From assembly GCF_001425085.1 (NCBI RefSeq), contig NZ_LMDN01000004.1, positions 342,123 to 406,122 on the forward strand: DNA of 64,000 nt, written 5' to 3'. Under the pieces are notes generated by a model. It made no database searches, was not told the origin of the DNA, and saw only the letters and a list, made by a program, of their open reading frames with translations. Positions 44,428 to 52,485 of this stretch are shown here, piece after piece (position 1 is the first letter of the stretch; each line of letters opens with the position of its first letter). Position numbers and translations under genes: made by a program. The DNA comes from Leifsonia sp. Root4. Lineage in GTDB: Bacteria; Actinomycetota; Actinomycetes; Actinomycetales; Microbacteriaceae.

Positions 44428-45426
44428 CTAGACGCGCGCAGCGGCCGCCAGCGCCCCGTAGACGACCCCGAGCTCCTGGCCTGAGGCCTCGATCGCCTGA
44501 GGCAGCAACGACGTCTCTGTGAGGCCGGGGAGCACATTGGCCTCGAGGAACCATGGGGTTCCGGCTGCGTCCAGGATGAAGTCGATCCGCGAGACGTGGC
44601 GGAGCCCGAGGAGCTCGTGCACAGCAACCGCGGTCTCGGCCACGAGTGCCGCGGCGTCCGGAGTGATACGCGCCGGCGTGAAGAAGGTGGTCTCCCCCGC
44701 GTTGTAGCGCGCGTCAAAGCTGTAGACGCCGCTGCTGGCCTGAATCTCGACCGCGGGAAGTGCCTGAGGGCCGTCCCCGGTGTCGATCACGCCGACCGCA
44801 AGCTCGACCCCCTGAATGCGCTTTTCGATGAGCGCGACATCGGAGTAGGTGTACGCCTCAACGACGGCGCGAGGCAGCTCAGCGGCCTCGGCGACAATCG
44901 AGACACCCTGCGCCGAGCCGCCCACCGATGGCTTCACAACGAGGTCCGTGCCGAGCCGGTCGATCACGCGGCTGAGCACATTGGCGGCGCCGAGATCGCG
45001 GAAGGTTTCCTTGGCCAGCGTGATGGACTCCGGGGTGGCAATGCCGGCGCGCGCGACAAGCGTCTTAGCCGTGGGCTTCGACCAGGCCAAAGCCGCGTCG
45101 TCGCCACGCGATCCGACGAACGCAACCCCGGCGGCCTCGAGCAAGCTGAGCAGTGCGCCGTCCTCGCCACTGGCGCCGTGCAAAGCGGGCCAGACGACAT
45201 CCGGATTGCGTGAGGCGATGGCATCAAGCAGCGTCGCGTCGGGGTCGAGCACGGTGACTCGATGGCCGGCGCCGCTCAGAGCATCGGCCACCCGGCGGCC
45301 CGAGCGCAGCGAGACATCGCGTTCGTGCGAGATTCCGCCGGCGAGTACGACGATGTCGAGAGTTGCGGGTGTTCCGGCGCTTTCCGGTGAATCGTGCTGA
45401 GTCTCTGCGGCGATGTTTTCAGTCAT
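44428..45426 (-). CDS. D-alanine-D-alanine ligase-like ATP-grasp protein
   Basis: ATP-grasp ligase of 332 aa resembling D-Ala-D-Ala ligase, which makes the dipeptide end of peptidoglycan precursors. LAGGISHERDVSLRSG, the ALHGASGEDGALLSLLE loop, VVKPSVGGSAQGVS and the metal-binding FLEANVLPGL are all present. At 332 aa it is close to Ddl length, but a normal essential Ddl is often elsewhere, so it may be a paralogue or a related amino-acid ligase. ATG 45426 starts a sequence after a 20-residue flexible N-terminus. Weak ribosome site. Same strand as the aminotransferase 73 bp upstream. Confidence 0.85.
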   Translation of the reverse strand: MTENIAAETQHDSPESAGTPATLDIVVLAGGISHERDVSLRSGRRVADALSGAGHRVTVLDPDATLLDAIASRNPDVVWPALHGASGEDGALLSLLEAAGVAFVGSRGDDAALAWSKPTAKTLVARAGIATPESITLAKETFRDLGAANVLSRVIDRLGTDLVVKPSVGGSAQGVSIVAEAAELPRAVVEAYTYSDVALIEKRIQGVELAVGVIDTGDGPQALPAVEIQASSGVYSFDARYNAGETTFFTPARITPDAAALVAETAVAVHELLGLRHVSRIDFILDAAGTPWFLEANVLPGLTETSLLPQAIEASGQELGVVYGALAAAARV

Positions 45427-45499
45427 AATCAGGACTTTCTTCGATTTCAGTTGTGCAGAAGGCATTCTCTGACCGGTGTCGGTTCAGAGTGGCTGGACA

Positions 45500-46813
45500 C
45501 TAGGAAACATTCGGCGGCGGCGAGGTGAATTGGGCCGATCCGGAGCTTGTGCCGAGCTTGCCCGTTCCGGCGAAGGTCTCGAGCAGGTCGAGCTCGCCGC
45601 CGATGACAGTCGCCAGTCGACGGATGCCGAGGCGAATCTGCTCTGGAGTCGGATAGCAGAATGAGAGCCGGATGTTCTGGTGCCCATTGCCGTCGCCATA
45701 GAACGCGGTGCCCGGGGTGTACGCGACGAGCTCCTTGACCGCGCGTGGCAGCATCGCCTTCGAGTCCAGCGGCTCCGGAAGAGTGACCCACACATAGAAC
45801 CCACCGTTGGGGTTCGTCCACTCGAGCTGAGGCAGGTGCTCCCCCAGTGCCGAGAGCATCGCCTCCTTGCGCTCTCGGTAGACGCCGCGGAAGGTGTTGA
45901 TCTGTTCCTTCCAATCGGCGGTGGCCAGATACTCCGAGATCACCAGCTGGCTGAACGAGCTCGGCGACAGCACTGCCGCCTCATTCGCGAGCACCAGCTT
46001 CTCGCGAATCGCGTGCGGTGCAAGTGCCCAGCCGGTGCGGAAGCCGGGAGCCAAGGTCTTCGAGAAGGTGCCGAGGTAGATCACCCCATCCTCCTCGACC
46101 GAACGCATCGCGTCTGGTGCCGGCTTGTCGAAGTAGAGCAGACCGTATGGGTTGTCTTCGAGCACGAGGATGTCGTGTTCCTTGGCGATGGCCAGGATCT
46201 CAAGTCGGCGCTCCCAGCTGAGCGTGACGCCGGCCGGGTTGTGGAAGCTGGGGATCGTGTAGAGCAGCTTGATCGTGCGCCCGGCGGCCTTCAGGCGTGT
46301 GATGTGTTCGCGCAGGGCCTCCGGAATCATGCCGTGCTCATCCATCGGCACATGGTCGACGTCGGCCTGGTAGGAGCGGAAGATGACCATGGCCGTGACG
46401 TAGCTCGGCCCCTCGGAGATGACAACGTCACCAGGGTCGAGGAAGAGCTTGCTGACCAGCTCGAGCGCGTGCTGCGAGCCAGTGGTGACGACGATATCGT
46501 CGGCATTGGCCTGGATGCCCTCGAGCGCCATGACCTCGAGAATCTGCTCACGAAGTGCGGGAACTCCCTGACCAGAGCCATATTGCAGCGCGGTTGCGCC
46601 CTGCTTGATCATGACCTGATCCATGGCGTTGATGACGAGATCCTGAGGCAGCGCCGAAACGAACGGCATGCCGCCGGCGAGGCTGACCACCTCGGGCCTG
46701 GATGCCACGGCGAACAGCGCACGCACCTCGGAGGCGCGGAGGCCCGCGGCTCGGTCGGCGTAGTGGGAGTACCACGGGTCGAGGTTGTTGCCGGGCTGGT
46801 GCTGTTCAGTCAC
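45500..46813 (-). CDS. PLP-dependent aminotransferase (class I/II, 2-aminoadipate type)
   Basis: Fold-type I aminotransferase of 437 aa. The PLP lysine lies in YLGTFSKTLAPGFRTGW, and the N-terminus has SLAGGMPFVSALP as in 2-aminoadipate and MocR-like aminotransferases; no DNA-binding domain is attached. PLP-phosphate contacts include VTTGSQHALELVSK. Amino donor unknown. GTG 46813 with only a weak ribosome site; a -10-like TAGCAT lies near 46850 on the minus strand. Upstream of the ATP-grasp ligase on the same strand, so the two might supply and use an unusual amino acid, which is inference. Confidence 0.9.
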   Translation of the reverse strand: MTEQHQPGNNLDPWYSHYADRAAGLRASEVRALFAVASRPEVVSLAGGMPFVSALPQDLVINAMDQVMIKQGATALQYGSGQGVPALREQILEVMALEGIQANADDIVVTTGSQHALELVSKLFLDPGDVVISEGPSYVTAMVIFRSYQADVDHVPMDEHGMIPEALREHITRLKAAGRTIKLLYTIPSFHNPAGVTLSWERRLEILAIAKEHDILVLEDNPYGLLYFDKPAPDAMRSVEEDGVIYLGTFSKTLAPGFRTGWALAPHAIREKLVLANEAAVLSPSSFSQLVISEYLATADWKEQINTFRGVYRERKEAMLSALGEHLPQLEWTNPNGGFYVWVTLPEPLDSKAMLPRAVKELVAYTPGTAFYGDGNGHQNIRLSFCYPTPEQIRLGIRRLATVIGGELDLLETFAGTGKLGTSSGSAQFTSPPPNVS

Positions 46814-46886
46814 TGGTCATCCATTCTCGTGCTGTTCAATGCTAGTACGCGGAAAAGGCGGGGATTTTCGGGGGCTTTAAGCACAA

Positions 46887-46912
46887 AACCCCCGGCCGTG
46901 AGGCCGAGGGTT
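46887..46912 (-). terminator. Terminator of trxA
   Basis: Inverted repeat AACCCCCGGCC/GGCCGAGGGTT with one mismatch/bulge and GTGA loop, followed on the minus strand by TTTTGTG. Confidence 0.7.
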
Positions 46913-46929
46913 CAGTGAGGACCGGTCGG

Positions 46930-47253
46930 CTACGCGAGGTAGGCGGCCAGGTCTGCTTCGAGCGCAGGCTTGGGCTTGGCGCCGATGACGGTCTTGACGA
47001 CCTCGCCGCCCTGGTACACCTTCATTGCCGGGATGCTGGTGATCTGGTACTTCATCGCCAGCTGCGGGTTCTCGTCGACGTTCACCTTGACGATGTCGAG
47101 CTTCTCGGAGTGCTCGGTCGCGATCTGGTCGAGAATCGGGCTGACGGCACGGCAGGGGCCACACCATTCGGCCCAGAAGTCGACCAGAACGGTCTTCTCG
47201 TTGTTCAGAACCTCGGCTTCAAAGGTGGCTTCGGTCACGGCACGTGCGGTCAT
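46930..47253 (-). CDS. trxA: Thioredoxin
   Basis: Disulfide reductase of 107 aa, normal length. Active site WCGPC with C31 and C34, then cis-Pro in TSIPAMKVYQGG. Cytoplasmic electron donor reduced by the thioredoxin reductase encoded 70 bp upstream. AAGGAG lies six bases before ATG 47253. The pair trxB-trxA next to murJ and the origin is conserved in actinobacteria. Confidence 0.98.
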   Translation of the reverse strand: MTARAVTEATFEAEVLNNEKTVLVDFWAEWCGPCRAVSPILDQIATEHSEKLDIVKVNVDENPQLAMKYQITSIPAMKVYQGGEVVKTVIGAKPKPALEADLAAYLA

Positions 47254-47323
47254 TGCGTTCTCCTTCGGTGAATGCGGTCAGTTGATCGTGCGGATGCCGG
47301 CGGCGCCGGTATCCGGAGCTGGT

Positions 47324-48301
47324 TCAGGCCTGCGCTGCAGCCGCGGCGGGCGTCGCCACCGCCGCGATGGCGAGGTCGGCCGGCAGCGATGCCAGGTAGT
47401 GCTCGGCGTCGAGTGCGGCGACACAGCCGGAGCCGGCCGCGGTGACCGCCTGGCGGTAGCTCGGGTCGATGACGTCGCCGGCGGCGAAGACGCCGCTCTG
47501 GGAGGTCTTGGACGAGCGACCTGCCACGGCGATGGTGCCCTCTGGGGTGAGGTCGAGCTGGCCGTGGATCAGGTGGGTGCGCGGGTCGTTGCCGATCGCG
47601 ATGAACAGGCCGTCGAGGGCGAGCTCTGACACCTCACCGGTCACGGTGTCGCGCAGCGCGACACCGCTGAGAGCCGTGTCGCCCTGGATCGCGGTGACCT
47701 CGGAGTTCCAGATGAACTCGATCTTCGGGTCGTTGAATGCCCGCTCCTGCATGATCTTGGAGGCGCGCAGCGAGTCCTTGCGGTGGATGATGTAAACCTT
47801 CGAGGCGAAACGCGTGAGGAAGGTGGCCTCCTCCATCGCGGAGTCGCCACCGCCGACGACGGCGATCGTCTTCTCGCGGAAGAAGAATCCGTCGCAGGTT
47901 GCGCACCACGAGACGCCGTGGCCGGAGAGCTTCTCCTCGCCGTCGACGCCGAGCTTGCGGTAGGCAGAACCGGTGGCAAAGATCACCGAGAGGGCCTCGT
48001 GGGTCTCGCCGGAGCCGACGGTGACGGTCTTGATGTCGCCGCTGAGATCGAGGCTCGTGACGTCGTCGTAGACGACCTCTGTGCCGAAGCGCTCGGCCTG
48101 CTGCTGCATCTGCGTCATCAGTTCCGGGCCCTGGATGCCCTCGGGGAAGCCGGGGAAGTTCTCGACATCCGTCGTGTTCATCAGTTCGCCACCGGCTTCG
48201 ACGGAGCTGGCGATCAGCAGCGGCTGGAGGTTGGCGCGAGCGGCGTAAATGGCCGCGGTGTACCCGGATGGGCCGGAGCCGATGATGATGACCTGACGCA
48301 C
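47324..48301 (-). CDS. trxB: Thioredoxin reductase
   Basis: NADPH- and FAD-dependent reductase of thioredoxin, 325 aa. FAD motif IIGSGPSGYTAA, redox pair C133-A-T-C136 in SWCATCDG, NADPH motif VVGGGDSAMEEA, and FAD motif FAAGDVIDPSYRQ. GTG 48301 is supported by GGGAG six bases upstream; an upstream ATG would extend into a leader with a likely -10 (TAGACT, 48382-48377). C-terminus is Ala-rich. Operon with trxA. Confidence 0.97.
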   Translation of the reverse strand: MRQVIIIGSGPSGYTAAIYAARANLQPLLIASSVEAGGELMNTTDVENFPGFPEGIQGPELMTQMQQQAERFGTEVVYDDVTSLDLSGDIKTVTVGSGETHEALSVIFATGSAYRKLGVDGEEKLSGHGVSWCATCDGFFFREKTIAVVGGGDSAMEEATFLTRFASKVYIIHRKDSLRASKIMQERAFNDPKIEFIWNSEVTAIQGDTALSGVALRDTVTGEVSELALDGLFIAIGNDPRTHLIHGQLDLTPEGTIAVAGRSSKTSQSGVFAAGDVIDPSYRQAVTAAGSGCVAALDAEHYLASLPADLAIAAVATPAAAAAQA

Positions 48302-48456
48302 GAATACTCCCTGAATGGTGTTGCGGTGACGATGCCTGGCGATTTTGCCGCTTACGGCCTGCCCAGTGTGAAACACAGTCTAGGTGAGGAGTATTCCGGA
48401 GCGCTGAGTGGATCGGATTGGCTAACCATCCAGCGTGGTTACGAGTCGCGGGCCGG

Positions 48457-50103
48457 CTAGCTGCGACGGATGCGGGCGAGCACGGGGTCGAGCACGACCC
48501 TGAGCTCCGGCGTGCGCATGAGAATGAGCATCCCGAAATATGCGGCAGACATGGCGAGGCCGATGATCACCATTGAGAGCATTGCGGTGACGGCGCCAGA
48601 GACAGCGAAACCGCCCTCGTGCGTCCCACCCAAGGCAACCAGCAGAACGATGCCGATCACGACGGAGGGGATTGCCGCCACCAGGTACTTGCCCAGGCTT
48701 ATGGCGATGCGTTTGCCGTCGATGCCGCCCAGCTTCTTTCGAAGGAGAAAAGCCGCCAGAACCGCTTGTGCGATGCCGCCGATGGTCACGACGAGTGCGA
48801 TGCCGGCTGCGATCCACTCGACGGGCAGCAGCAGGCAGGCCCACACGCCGATGACGACGATCGTGACCTGGAACAGCGTGAAGAAGAACGGTGTGCGGGT
48901 GTCGCTCAAGGCGTAGAAGGTGCGCTGGAGCACAAACAGCACGCAGAACGCGATGAGGCCGAGCATGTAGGCGATGATGACGTTTCCGGTCGCCGCCACC
49001 TGATCGAAGGACCTGTAGACGAAGACGGCCGCGAACGGGTAGGCGCACACCGTGATCACGGCGGACGCGAGGGTGATGATCAAGGTTGTGCCGCGAATCG
49101 CCGACGATGCATCGGTCCTGACGAGGTCGAGCTTTCCGATCGAGGCATGTTCACTCATTCGAGTGAAGTAGGCGGTCGCGATCGAAACGGTGATCACCGA
49201 GTGCGGCAGCATGAAGATGAGCCAGGCGGTGTTCAGGACTTGAACAGAAGCATCATTGCCACCGGATGCGGATGAAGCAACCTGTGTCTCGACGATGCCC
49301 GCGAGGGTCGTGAGAAGGAGCATGCCGAATGTCCAGCTCGCCATGCGGCCGGCTGCGCCCAGGCCGACGCCCCTCCACCGGAAATCGGGGCGATACTTCA
49401 GCCCGATGCGGCGCCAGAAAGCGAACAGCACAACAGCCTGGACGACAACGCCGAGCGTGGCGCTGCCGGCGAGCACGGCAATCATGGCGGGAGTGAAATC
49501 GCCCGCCTGGCGTTCGAGGCCCGTCGGGTCGAATCCAAAGAGGACGGCGAAGACGACGAGCCCGGCGATGGCTACGACATTGTTGAGCACGGGTACCCAC
49601 GTCGACGGCCCGAAGACCTTGCGTGCGTTGAGTACTTCACTGAGCACTGTGTAGAGGCCGTAGAAGAAGATCTGCGGCAAGCACCAATAAGCGAATGCGA
49701 TGGCCAGCGAGAGCGCCTCTGGCGGAAGCTTCCCGCCCCAGATGGGCGTGAGCACCGGTGCAAGGATCGTGGCGGCGGCAGTGGTGGCAAAGAGGATGAC
49801 GAGCGCCAAGGTGAGGAGCTTGTTGATGTACGCGGAGCCGCCGTCATCGTGGAGGGCCGAGCGCACGATCTGTGGCACGAGAACGGCCGTGAGCACGCCG
49901 CCGGCGATGATCACATAAACCGTGTTCGGCAGTTGGTTGGCAACCGCGAAGGCATCGGTGCTTTGGCCGATGAGGCCAATCACCTGCGCGAGGACCCAGA
50001 GCTTCACGAAGCCGAGAATGCGCGACACGATGGTGCCGGATGCCAGCAGCGCGCTGGCCCGCCCGATGCCGCTAGCCACGCGGTGATTCTGATTCGTCGG
50101 CAT
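48457..50103 (-). CDS. murJ: Lipid II flippase MurJ
   Basis: MOP-family transporter that flips lipid II across the membrane, 548 aa with about 14 helices. Characteristic regions are the N-terminal SGTIVSRILGFVKLWV and YFTRMSEHA; unlike mycobacterial MurJ/MviN it has no cytoplasmic kinase-like or extracellular tail. FhaA partner in mycobacteria. ATG 50103 overlaps the DUF6049 gene by 32 bp; GTG 50079 is an alternative. The gene follows DUF6049 as in mycobacteria (Rv3909-Rv3910). Confidence 0.95.
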   Translation of the reverse strand: MPTNQNHRVASGIGRASALLASGTIVSRILGFVKLWVLAQVIGLIGQSTDAFAVANQLPNTVYVIIAGGVLTAVLVPQIVRSALHDDGGSAYINKLLTLALVILFATTAAATILAPVLTPIWGGKLPPEALSLAIAFAYWCLPQIFFYGLYTVLSEVLNARKVFGPSTWVPVLNNVVAIAGLVVFAVLFGFDPTGLERQAGDFTPAMIAVLAGSATLGVVVQAVVLFAFWRRIGLKYRPDFRWRGVGLGAAGRMASWTFGMLLLTTLAGIVETQVASSASGGNDASVQVLNTAWLIFMLPHSVITVSIATAYFTRMSEHASIGKLDLVRTDASSAIRGTTLIITLASAVITVCAYPFAAVFVYRSFDQVAATGNVIIAYMLGLIAFCVLFVLQRTFYALSDTRTPFFFTLFQVTIVVIGVWACLLLPVEWIAAGIALVVTIGGIAQAVLAAFLLRKKLGGIDGKRIAISLGKYLVAAIPSVVIGIVLLVALGGTHEGGFAVSGAVTAMLSMVIIGLAMSAAYFGMLILMRTPELRVVLDPVLARIRRS

Positions 50104-52417
50104 CCGTGGAGTCCTCGACCTCTGTAACCGCCTGAGCCGGTGTCGCCTGTGTGCTCTCGATGTCCTGGGCCTCGGCGGCTGCCCGCTCGCGTCGCCGCCT
50201 GCGTATGTTGCGGAAGATGCCGAAACCGAAGAACAGCAGGATCGCGGCGCCGAGCAGGGCGGCGCCGAGACCCTCCCAGTCCGCCTGCACGTTCACCGGG
50301 ATCGTCACGGGCGAACCCAGCTGCACGCCGGCGGATGTCGTGAGGGTGATCTGAACGTCGACGGCGCCGTTGCCGACGTGGGCGTTCACGGGAACCAGAA
50401 CGGTGCTGCTGGATGCCGCGTCGATCGTGACCTCCACCGATTCATCGACGACGAGACGGCCATTGGAGGGCAACAGGCTCACGGTGAGCGTGACGGGCTG
50501 GGTGTAGGAGTTCTGCACGGTCACGGGGAACTGGGCGCTGCCGCCCACGACCAAGACACTGGTGCTCTGAATGACGCTCACCGAATCGAGGATCTCGCGG
50601 GTGCGGGCGAGGTCGTCGCCCACCACCGTGCGCCACTCCTCATCGTCAGGAATCCAGGCGATGTCGAGCAGTGCGAGCAGGCTTGCCCGCTCCGGCCCCG
50701 TGACGGTTGTGGGGTCGGCGACCGCCGTGCTGAAACCAGTCAATGCGGTTTCGCGCTCGAGGAGGTTCGCGACGGCGGCGAGCCGTTCCGGGGACTCCCC
50801 CGTCTCGCCGACGGTGAGCTCGGGTGCCGGGGCATCACTGAGCGCACTCAAGCCGACCGGTGAGACGAAAGGGAGTTGTTCCAGAGCGCTGAGTGTCGCG
50901 TTCAGATAGCTCGAGTTGCCTGGCCATTCGTGGGGAATCGTGGCCAGCAGGGCGCGGGGAGTCGATTCGTCGGCCGCGACCGCCGCAGCGGCTGTTGCGC
51001 GTGCGATCGCCTCTTGCCAGTCGCTCTCCCGGCCGGCCGTGATGGCGTCGCTCACAGCGTCGTTCAACTCGGTGTCGGCGACGAGCAGCGCCATCTCGCC
51101 TGCCCGGGCGGACGCCGGCGGCTGAACCGAATCGGCCAGAGCGATGTCCGAGCCTGAGACGATCGTCGTGCCGAATCCGTTGGCCGTGAATGCCGGGAGC
51201 ACCGGGGCGCTGACGAGGCCGGGCGCCGGCCAGGCGATGCCGCTGAGCGAATACGGCCACGCCAACAGCTCGTCCAGGGTCGGCACGCCGGTGTCTGGTG
51301 TCGGCTCGTCGCTCGGGTCCGTGCTCGGCTCAGTGCTCGGCTCGGAGCTGGGCGCGTCTTCGCCCTCGCTCGGCGATGGAGTGGGGGTGGGAACTGTCGC
51401 CGTGAAGTTCGCTGGATCGATCGCGTCATCGAACGAGAGCGGCGCCAGGAACGGGTTGACCCCGAGCTGTGCCTGGGCCGTGATGTCGGCGTCGGAGTAT
51501 GGCAGCGCGAAGATCTCATTCGTCGCGCCGGAGAGCCGCTCCAGCCAGTCAGTGGCCGACGTCGGCGCGCTGGAGCCGAGAACGCGAATCGACACGAGGA
51601 TCTTCGGATCGAGGGCGATGGCGACGTTGTGGCCGAGCGCCGCGTCCAGGCTGCGGGTGAGCATGCCGCCGGGTCCGGTGTACACGGCCAGCATCTCGCT
51701 GGGGATGAGACCCAGGTTGCTCGCCGGAGCTGTGATCGGCATCACCATGCCCAGTGGACTGCGCGGCGTCTCGCCCGTCACGAGCACGGTCGTGCTCCGC
51801 GCCGTCGAAACGACGGTGCCGCCGCTGATGAGCGATGCGACGAGTCCCTGCGCCCCCCAGTCGGTGGTGTCGAAGTCGAGTGATGCTGCCGGAACGGTCA
51901 CAGGAGTGACGGAATTGGAGCCGGCCGCGACGCTGGGGAGCTCAACGGTTGCGACGACGTGTGCATCGTCGGGCATGCCGGCGCTGTCGGCATCCGACTC
52001 GGCGATCACCTCGTCGCTCGGGTGCAGCCAGCCGGCGAGCTCGGCAGAATCACTCAGCGTGTCATCGCTCAGCCCGACGGTGACGGTGGAGCCGGTCACT
52101 GTCTGGTCGGTGCCGTTGCTCACGCTCACCGTGAGCGGCAGATCCTCACCGGGACGCACGATGGCGCCCTGTGCCGGGGCGACCATGATCGTCACCGAGG
52201 TGGGCTCGGCCGTGGCGGCGGCAGGTGCGGTGACGGCCTGTGCGGGAGCTGCCGTGGTGGCACTCGCCCCGAGCAGTGCCGGGGTGAGCGTTGCCGCGGC
52301 GATCAGCAACGACAGGGTGCGGTGCGGCGGCCTCACACGCGTTCCGCGGGCGTTCAGCCGGGCACGGACAGCCCCAAAAAGCGCAGGCCGATGCGTGTGT
52401 AGTGACTCGGCCTCCAT
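50072..52417 (-). CDS. DUF6049 secreted/membrane protein
   Basis: Protein of 781 aa, family DUF6049, the Rv3909-type partner of MurJ. After a basic start, a hydrophobic segment at about 34-55 ending ATTAAPAQA is a signal peptide. The body is a large extracellular region with Ig-like parts (LPLTVSVSNGTDQTVTG, and FPVTVQNSYTQPVTLTV) and a Ser/Glu/Pro-rich stretch near residues 340-370. A membrane helix about 712-735 and a basic, Arg-rich cytoplasmic tail end it. Function unknown, probably envelope assembly with MurJ. ATG 52417 is six bases from minus-strand TAGAAT, so probably leaderless. Confidence 0.9.
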   Translation of the reverse strand: MEAESLHTHRPALFGAVRARLNARGTRVRPPHRTLSLLIAAATLTPALLGASATTAAPAQAVTAPAAATAEPTSVTIMVAPAQGAIVRPGEDLPLTVSVSNGTDQTVTGSTVTVGLSDDTLSDSAELAGWLHPSDEVIAESDADSAGMPDDAHVVATVELPSVAAGSNSVTPVTVPAASLDFDTTDWGAQGLVASLISGGTVVSTARSTTVLVTGETPRSPLGMVMPITAPASNLGLIPSEMLAVYTGPGGMLTRSLDAALGHNVAIALDPKILVSIRVLGSSAPTSATDWLERLSGATNEIFALPYSDADITAQAQLGVNPFLAPLSFDDAIDPANFTATVPTPTPSPSEGEDAPSSEPSTEPSTDPSDEPTPDTGVPTLDELLAWPYSLSGIAWPAPGLVSAPVLPAFTANGFGTTIVSGSDIALADSVQPPASARAGEMALLVADTELNDAVSDAITAGRESDWQEAIARATAAAAVAADESTPRALLATIPHEWPGNSSYLNATLSALEQLPFVSPVGLSALSDAPAPELTVGETGESPERLAAVANLLERETALTGFSTAVADPTTVTGPERASLLALLDIAWIPDDEEWRTVVGDDLARTREILDSVSVIQSTSVLVVGGSAQFPVTVQNSYTQPVTLTVSLLPSNGRLVVDESVEVTIDAASSSTVLVPVNAHVGNGAVDVQITLTTSAGVQLGSPVTIPVNVQADWEGLGAALLGAAILLFFGFGIFRNIRRRRRERAAAEAQDIESTQATPAQAVTEVEDSTDADESESPRG

Positions 52418-52423
52418 GCGGGA

Positions 52424-52478
52424 ATTCTACGGTGCCGCGCTGGGTGACTGCTGCACCCTCCACGGCAACCCTTAATAT
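52424..52478. promoter_or_regulatory. Divergent leaderless promoters of DUF6049 and cca
   Basis: Minus-strand TAGAAT (52429-52424) ends six bases before ATG 52417. Plus-strand TAATAT (52473-52478) ends seven bases before ATG 52486. An upstream ATG at 52477 overlaps this hexamer, so 52486 is the better start of the nucleotidyltransferase. Confidence 0.62.
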
Positions 52479-52485
52479 GGAGACC

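Noticed and set aside
45467..45489. Hairpin between the ATP-grasp ligase and aminotransferase genes
   Set aside because: Stem has a bulge and no T-run on either strand; not called a terminator.
48366..48373. Seventh parS candidate in the trxB upstream region
   Set aside because: Only GTGAAACA, a half site; the other arm does not match.
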